From Carnegiea gigantea (taxonomy: Eukaryota; Streptophyta; Magnoliopsida; Caryophyllales; Cactaceae), in assembly GCA_029747015.1 (NCBI GenBank), contig JAKOGI010000145.1, positions 803,501-867,500 of the forward strand: DNA of 64,000 bases. The letters are read 5' to 3'. Below the pieces are notes generated by a model. The model saw only the letters and a list, made by a program, of their open reading frames with translations. It had not been told where the DNA came from and searched no databases. Every line of letters starts with the position of its first letter. Within the stretch, counting starts at the first letter, position 1. The position numbers and the translations under genes are program-made. Shown piece after piece: positions 58,475-64,000 of this stretch.

Positions 58475-59883
58475 TGTTACAGTTTAAACTGCAAGAGCAC
58501 AATGTAATAGTAGCCAACAATAGCCGAGTATGAGCGAATCCTCAGGGAACTCAATTTTAATTACTAGAACTAATTACCGGCTCAATCTAGGTGAATCAAA
58601 TTTGGAGATTCAACTATCGACTAAGAAAATGATAACAACTAAGAATGTGATTAAGAAATCAGAGGATAAAAGCACTCAGGTTGGAATTAACAACATAATT
58701 ATGCTAGTGAATCAATTATGAACCCTATCAAACTCGGCGAAGCATGAAATATGAATGGAAAGATTGACAATTAAGCTTATATCCACCATCTTTCAAGGGT
58801 CGAAGACTAATCTTAGAATTATAGTCCTCTAGTTTCTTTAGGCTAATAATTAAACGATTACAAGATCTACAATCTCAAATCCTAATTAGAATTTCAATTA
58901 TTTTCATATCAAAATCCTAACCATCTACCCCACACTAGGTAAAGGTTTTATCTTTCAATGCTCCCCTAAATCCTAATAGAAATATATGAATGCTTTTTTA
59001 AACAATTCATTGAACACATGGTGAGTGAAGTAGAATTCAATAACACAAACATGTGACAAGTAAGGTTTGAGGCTAAATCATGATTTAACAAGGCATAACT
59101 GGCGTTAATCCCTGCCCAAGCTCAGAAATCTAGCTACTAATCGTATCAACAACCATAACAAACTCTAGAATGATAAATGTGATTCACATAAAACCCTAGA
59201 AAATCAATAATAAAAAGAGAGAAAGAGAATTAAGAACCACACTTGAATTAAATATAGTAGAAGTCGCACTTTGATCTTTGAAATGAATGATTTTCAATCA
59301 ACAAGATTCTCCAAATTTTACCTAATAAACACTACCCCTTTTTGCTTTGAAACAATCTAAAATATGTCCTCAATAAAGTCCGAAATTTGCTTAAGTATCA
59401 CAAAATCAGGGAAAACATACTGCTGTGCTTCCACGCACGGGCACCTATGGACTTTTGAAACTGGCAGACTACACGGTCATGCACTTCTGCATGGTTGCCC
59501 ATGCACAACTTCGGGAAACGGGACTGAAATTTGTATATCTTTCCACAGTTATACTTTAGTGCAATCGTGCATTTTCTTGGGCTCTTCAATCTTGCTTGGC
59601 TGTGCACTTTCTTGGGTTATTCGATCTTGCTCTTTTTGCCCTTTAAACTTCATTGGACCTCCTTCTTCCTTAGAAATCATCCCCATTTGCTTTCCTTTGC
59701 ATCAACACTTGGGAATTTTCATTTTCTTGGCAACACTTCCTAAAAATAAGAAAAACACTTCTATAAGTACAATATGAATGAAAGGAATCATATTGGATCC
59801 TCTCCTATCACAATCCAATATAAAAAATACAAGAAAAAAAGGTCAAATAAAGGGTTAAATGAGGTCAGAATAGAGATTTATCA
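58475..59883 (-). repeat. 5' LTR (right) of the Athila-like element
   Basis: Plus strand starts tgttacagtttaaactgc and ends gagatttatca. About 120 bases longer than its partner because of indels. Confidence 0.75.
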
Positions 59884-60452
59884 AGTTTATTTTTAGAAAA
59901 TAAGTGGGAAATCGTTGTATTGTGAAGAGCATTTTCTACAAAAGAAATCTTTTTTGGCTTTTTTGTAAAAATTATAAGTTTCACAAATAGGGAATAAAAT
60001 AAAAGATCTCACATCGATTGTGGAAAATAAGCTCTCTTCTATATTTCTCTTGAGTTAAGAATGAAAATAGAGAAAATGGTGGGCACATTTCAAGCCCAAG
60101 ATTGTTCTCTTGATGTTTAAGGGTTATGCCCATTTAGACAAAACATTATATGCTTAGTTCTTTGACCATAAAGAGTCATGCCTTGTAAGATAGGGTTTTT
60201 TATTCTTTATAAATTTCGGCCTTGCCCATATGCATTCCTGCGGTGTGAGAAATATTAGTAGTAAAGGAAAGTAAGAAGAGATGAAGAGAGATATAATATA
60301 TAAACCAATACTCTCTAGTTTTATTTCCTCACACAATGTGTCCATTGAGTAGCGTGGGTTCTTGATCAAAGGATAGAGTGGTGCACAGACTCACCGATTC
60401 TCACATGATGTGTGTAGGAATAGAATTTTTTTGTATTCGACGGCACCGATGG
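59884..60452. other. Intergenic sequence between two gypsy elements
   Basis: No gene. A gatctcacatcgattgtgg stretch near 60005 resembles sequence near the start of many plant LTRs, which suggests another LTR fragment, not proven. Confidence 0.35.
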
Positions 60453-63400
60453 TGTAATAGTCGAGGTTTTTAATTCGAGTTATTTATTTCGATTAATAAT
60501 TTATATGTAGTAATTTTATAAATTTTCTCGATTTATTGTGCGGTTTCTTGGGATTAGCAGGTTTAGTTCAAAGTTAGGTTGTATCGAGAATATGTGAAGT
60601 TAGCAAATCTAAATTGGGTTATTTCAGTTTGAATCAATTGAACTAGCACATTTGGGGCCAAGCTTATTTATGGATTTAGTGAACTAAGTCAAAATAATAA
60701 AAAAATAAAACAAGGGGGGCTGAACCCCCTTTTCTTCCACGCAAACCATAAAAAAAAGAGGGGGCCTGCTTCTGCTTCTTCAGGTCCTCCAACCCCACCA
60801 GCCGAAGAGAGAGAGATTGAGAGAGAGGCTGAGCGATCAGTAACCACTGCACCACCGTAACCTCCACCGTAGGCTATCGCCTGGTAGGAGGTTTCGGAGC
60901 AAGAGAGGAGGCAAGCCAGCTAGGGATGCACTACTGGGAGTCCACATAGAGGGAGAGAGAGAACGCAAGGATGTGAGGTTGGTAGCTTGTGCACCACCAC
61001 TGCCTAGTTACCGGCCCGTAATTCATCGCCGAGAATAAGGGTGGCAGGCGACTAGACTTAAACTGCCACTCCAAATTCCCCTTCACCACCATAACCACCA
61101 TCTTAGTGAGAGAACTGAGAGAGGAAGAAGAGGGATGAGCAATAGCAGTAGTGGTCAGGTAGACTAGTGCTATAGTAGGGCCAGGAAAGAGGAGGAACAT
61201 CGAAGAATGGAGAGGAGACCAAATCGACCTCCAAATCGCTAGTCCAACTCAAGTTTGAACCCATTTAGCGTGGAATTTGGGTGGGTGGTTCTTGATTCCT
61301 AAACTATTAATAATTTGGAAAGTTTTCATCAATTCATTCAATAAGTTGAATTGCATGTGGAAGATGAAATCTGAGTGTGTGAGAATAATGGTAATAGGCA
61401 GACTATTTGAGTTAATTAGAATGATTTAGGATTAAAATTAAACTGGCTTTAAGGATTCTTATGGATGGTGCTATAAAAAGGGAGTTCGGGTTGTGTGAAG
61501 ATAAGTGAGATTATGAAGTGTGTTCATGTGTGTGATGTTCTTTCAGTTTTACTGGCTGATAGAATTTATGGTAACTAGCTGGCCATTAGATTCGTTATTA
61601 CTGTTAAATGTCGATGCATGTATGCCTTGCTACTTTATAGTGAATCGGGAGGGCTGAGAATCAGCTGAACGGCTCATAAATTGGTTCGATAATGAACCAA
61701 AATGGTGAACCAAGTGGCGACTTATCCTGTCCCGATATACCCTAGCCAAACCTCACTCGCTTGTTCGTTGTGTGCCATGCTTTAGTTTGTTCTAGTACCT
61801 ATATTAGAGACAACATTTAGGTTGCTGAACGATTCAGTTGAATTTTCCACAAGTTAATATATCGAAATGGGAAACTTAAAATGGGCAATGTGTTACTTTA
61901 AGACTATGAGTTTGTTTTAAATGCTTCATTTGTGTAACTTGAAATAAATTTAGCAAACCCAAAGCATGTGGTTGATTTACAAAACCAGACTACTAAAGTT
62001 CTTGTAAATGAAACTAATCAAGAGTAAGTTGGAAACTAGTAGCGTCTAAAACGAGTTTTAATATCCCTTTCTTTTAAAAAATGAATGCCTACTTGGCCAA
62101 TAACTCATTTACAAGCGTGTTTTGCCCAAATGAGTGGTTGTATGCTTTTCATGAGCCGACTTGATGTTATTAAGGTAGTTTAGCCTTCTTAAAAATGGAA
62201 ATGTCATTGTTGTAATACAATGTGAGTTTTGATGCAAAACATGTTGAAAGTGAGATGCATCTGAAGTATTTTGGGTTAGGAATAATGCTAATTGTTTGGA
62301 CACAGTTTAGGGAGCAGACTCGGTATATGTGAACCCTAATTCATAAGGACCAGAACCAGAAGCAGGATCCCTAGTTCCTAGGAAGACGACCTAGAAGTGG
62401 GAACCCTATTGGACCTGATGAGGGTAAAAGTCCGCTAACTATAAGAGGCCCTAGGAATACCATGAGTCGTGAGTTATAAGACTCACTTGAAGAGAGCGCT
62501 AATATGAGAATCCAATGCCTAGAAAGTATTTTCTTACTTATTATTAGTTGAAAACTCCTCATTCGAGGACTATGCCAGTGCAAATATTTGGAAAAATGCA
62601 TGTACTCTTCAAAATGGCTATTGTTGAATTCCGAATGACTTTCCTGTGAAAAAATTATTTTATAAGTGCTTAAATTGATTTAAGTGAGGGTTCTATTTTT
62701 TTTTTTTTTTATGCATTCAATCCCATTTTCTTACTAAAAGAACTCCAACTAGTACTCTAACTAAACATTTGGGTGTTGTGTATTTATATGAGAATTGAAC
62801 CACTTATTATCCTTAATGCCTAGGTTTTAGCATGGGTGATCTTGTTATTGGGTCATCCAGGCCTATTATGGGATATGAAGTAAGTGCATTGTGTAGTTAT
62901 AAATGCTGAAGTATAAGGGTCGTAGGTTAGGCAAGGTAAAGCTTTTGTGCATTGAACTCAAGAGGGAAAGGGATGTCGTTTGAATTCCAGAGGTTATTAG
63001 GACATTATTGGATGTGCATTGCCTTGTTTGTTTAATACGTGTACATGAATACTACTTAAAAGTATTGTATGCAACTGTTTTGTTTTCTTGGGGTTGAGGA
63101 TCATTTATTGAGTGTGTGGTACCTCATCTCCTCTCTATTCCCTTTTCCCCCAGGTTCATGAAAAGACAGGTAGAAGTTAGCTCACGTAAGTTATGTCGGA
63201 ACCTCCCTTTTGCTTTGAAAAAGGAATTATATGTATATATACATAGATCCATGAGTTAAATAATTCAATGTGATTTATTTGTAAGTTCTAGAGCATATGT
63301 GAGTTAATTATGACAGTCCATGTAATGAACATTGAATAGCGATCGCTCTGAATGGCTGTGTGAGCCAACCATCTGAATAGTTAGTTGTTTTGTTGGTTGG

Positions 63401-63696
63401 AGTTGAGTTTCATTTCTAGGATGTAACCCCAATGCTCCAAGCATGTGATCCATTGAGATGTATCTTTTATTTCTTTTTTTAATTAGCTTTATAGCTTATG
63501 TACTCCAGGCGTGTGACCCGTGACTTGTGATCTCCGACATGTAGCCGTCGAGTTGATTGGGGCTTTATGTCTTTATTGTTATGGGTACTCAATGTAAGGC
63601 TTTAAACCTTAGTTATAGTCAGTTTATGCAGAACTCTATCATTTCAAGATTTAAGAAATCGCTAACATTCCTAGCCCTAGGAGTATAGATGTTTCA
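60453..63696 (+). mobile_element. Solo LTR, same family as the window start
   Basis: Starts TGTAATAGTCGAGG, a decayed TGTAACGCCCCGA-type LTR start, and ends with gatgtttca, aligned with the ggtgttaca end at 1160. Flanking gatgg (60448-60452) and aatgg (63697-63701) would be a 5-bp TSD with one change. About 3.2 kb, no internal coding sequence. Its 3' 700 bases are homologous to 480-1160. Confidence 0.7.
61472..61479 (+). promoter_or_regulatory. TATA box in the solo LTR
   Basis: gctataaaaaggg on the plus strand, in the same orientation as the LTR; the only strong TATA-like site in it. Confidence 0.4.
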
Positions 63697-63702
63697 AATG
63701 GG

Positions 63703-63991
63703 GAAAATCATTATTCTTAAGATAGCTTTCTGAAAGTGTCTTGCTTATGGTGTCATTTCATTTTTAGCCTGTTTAATTTTTCCACATTAAAATTATTTTG
63801 CTTCCCGAATAGAACTTTCCTGTATTAGACTACACTGGTGGAGAAAATTATTATTCTCAAAATAGCTTTCTGAGAACCCCCCAAAAAAATAATTATTATG
63901 CTCAAAAAAAGCTTGCTAAAAATGTCTCGCTTATGATATCATATGATTTTTTACCCGTTTAATTTTTCCACATTAGAATTTATTTTCCTTT
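63703..63991 (+). repeat. Imperfect tandem repeats at the window end
   Basis: A unit of about 100 bases, with gaaaatYattattct, atagctttctga, tgtctYgcttatg and gtttaatttttccacatta, occurs at 63703-63802, in part at 63838-63873, and again at about 63885-63991. Confidence 0.75.
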
Positions 63992-64000
63992 ACATCTTAG

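Larger units (their letters stand above)
50340..59883 (-). mobile_element. Athila-like Ty3/gypsy element without RT
   Basis: Two similar LTRs (50340-51625 and 58475-59883) share ctcaatctaggtgaatcaaa, tttggagattcaa and taacaactaagaatgtga in order. On the minus strand the right LTR ends CTGTAACA, followed after six bases by TGGCACCACCGGAGAAC, a decayed form of the TGGCGCCGTTGCCGGGGA PBS of Athila-type elements. Gag and protease remnants follow; no RT, RNase H or integrase was found in the remaining 6.8 kb internal region. No target duplication was detected. It also seems to hold another LTR-like block (52953-55326). Confidence 0.75.

Noticed and set aside
1..64000. CRISPR arrays, rRNA, intact tRNA genes, bacterial operons
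   Set aside because: No regularly spaced direct repeats with unique spacers, no rRNA or cloverleaf sequence was seen; the DNA is plant nuclear in character.

Overview
This is a transposon-rich intergenic stretch of a nuclear plant genome (a seed plant, species not identifiable). The evidence is AT-rich sequence, one spliced gene with GT-AG introns, and layers of plant-type elements: Ty1/copia including a Sirevirus, Ty3/gypsy of chromovirus-, Tat- and Athila-like types, an L1-like LINE, and hAT DNA transposons. No rRNA, tRNA, CRISPR or bacterial-type operon was seen.

Layout. 1-1160: 3' part of a gypsy-type LTR. 1161-5756: decayed minus-strand copia element. 6969-11546: minus-strand LTR element with perfect 5-bp target duplications (agaat), a third LTR in its middle and no recognisable pol; its middle LTR carries two in-register heat-shock-element arrays, and a hAT-like MITE (10271-11109) sits in its leader. 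12167-17197: the only convincing host gene, a five-exon minus-strand gene for a 213-residue coiled-coil protein, with all splice sites and phases consistent. 17420-19666: non-coding sequence with a duplicated block. 19667-35649: a 5'-truncated minus-strand LINE, split by a 1,067-bp hAT deletion derivative (21097-22163, TSD ttaaggag) and by a 10,964-bp plus-strand Sirevirus (24388-35351, TSD gccta). 36844-40977: an old minus-strand copia element. 43386-45804: a 2.4-kb solo LTR with perfect TSD (gaaaa). 47120-49411: gypsy remnants, including an integrase C-terminus and a Tat-like PBS. 50340-59883: an Athila-like minus-strand element with gag and protease remnants but no RT, probably carrying another LTR inside. 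60453-63696: a 3.2-kb solo LTR of the same family as the window start. 63703-63991: short tandem repeats.

Relative ages can be read from the nesting. The LINE inserted into a copy of the 17.4/19.4-kb repeat. The hAT and the Sirevirus then inserted into the LINE; the Sirevirus interrupts the endonuclease domain exactly. The two Sirevirus LTRs differ by only about 14 substitutions and a few indels in 1.6 kb (counted by eye), so it is young, yet its coding region already has several lesions.

The observations most worth a second look are: (1) the heat-shock-element arrays in the LTR at 8185-8767, with a smaller site at matched positions in both outer LTRs; (2) a short AACACC/GGTGTT hairpin-forming motif family spread over the whole Sirevirus, in LTRs and in coding linkers; (3) a gag-pol boundary made of a TGA followed at once by a splice-acceptor-like sequence; and (4) the three-LTR tandem structure. 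I saw no clear sign of a wholly new defence or metabolic system.
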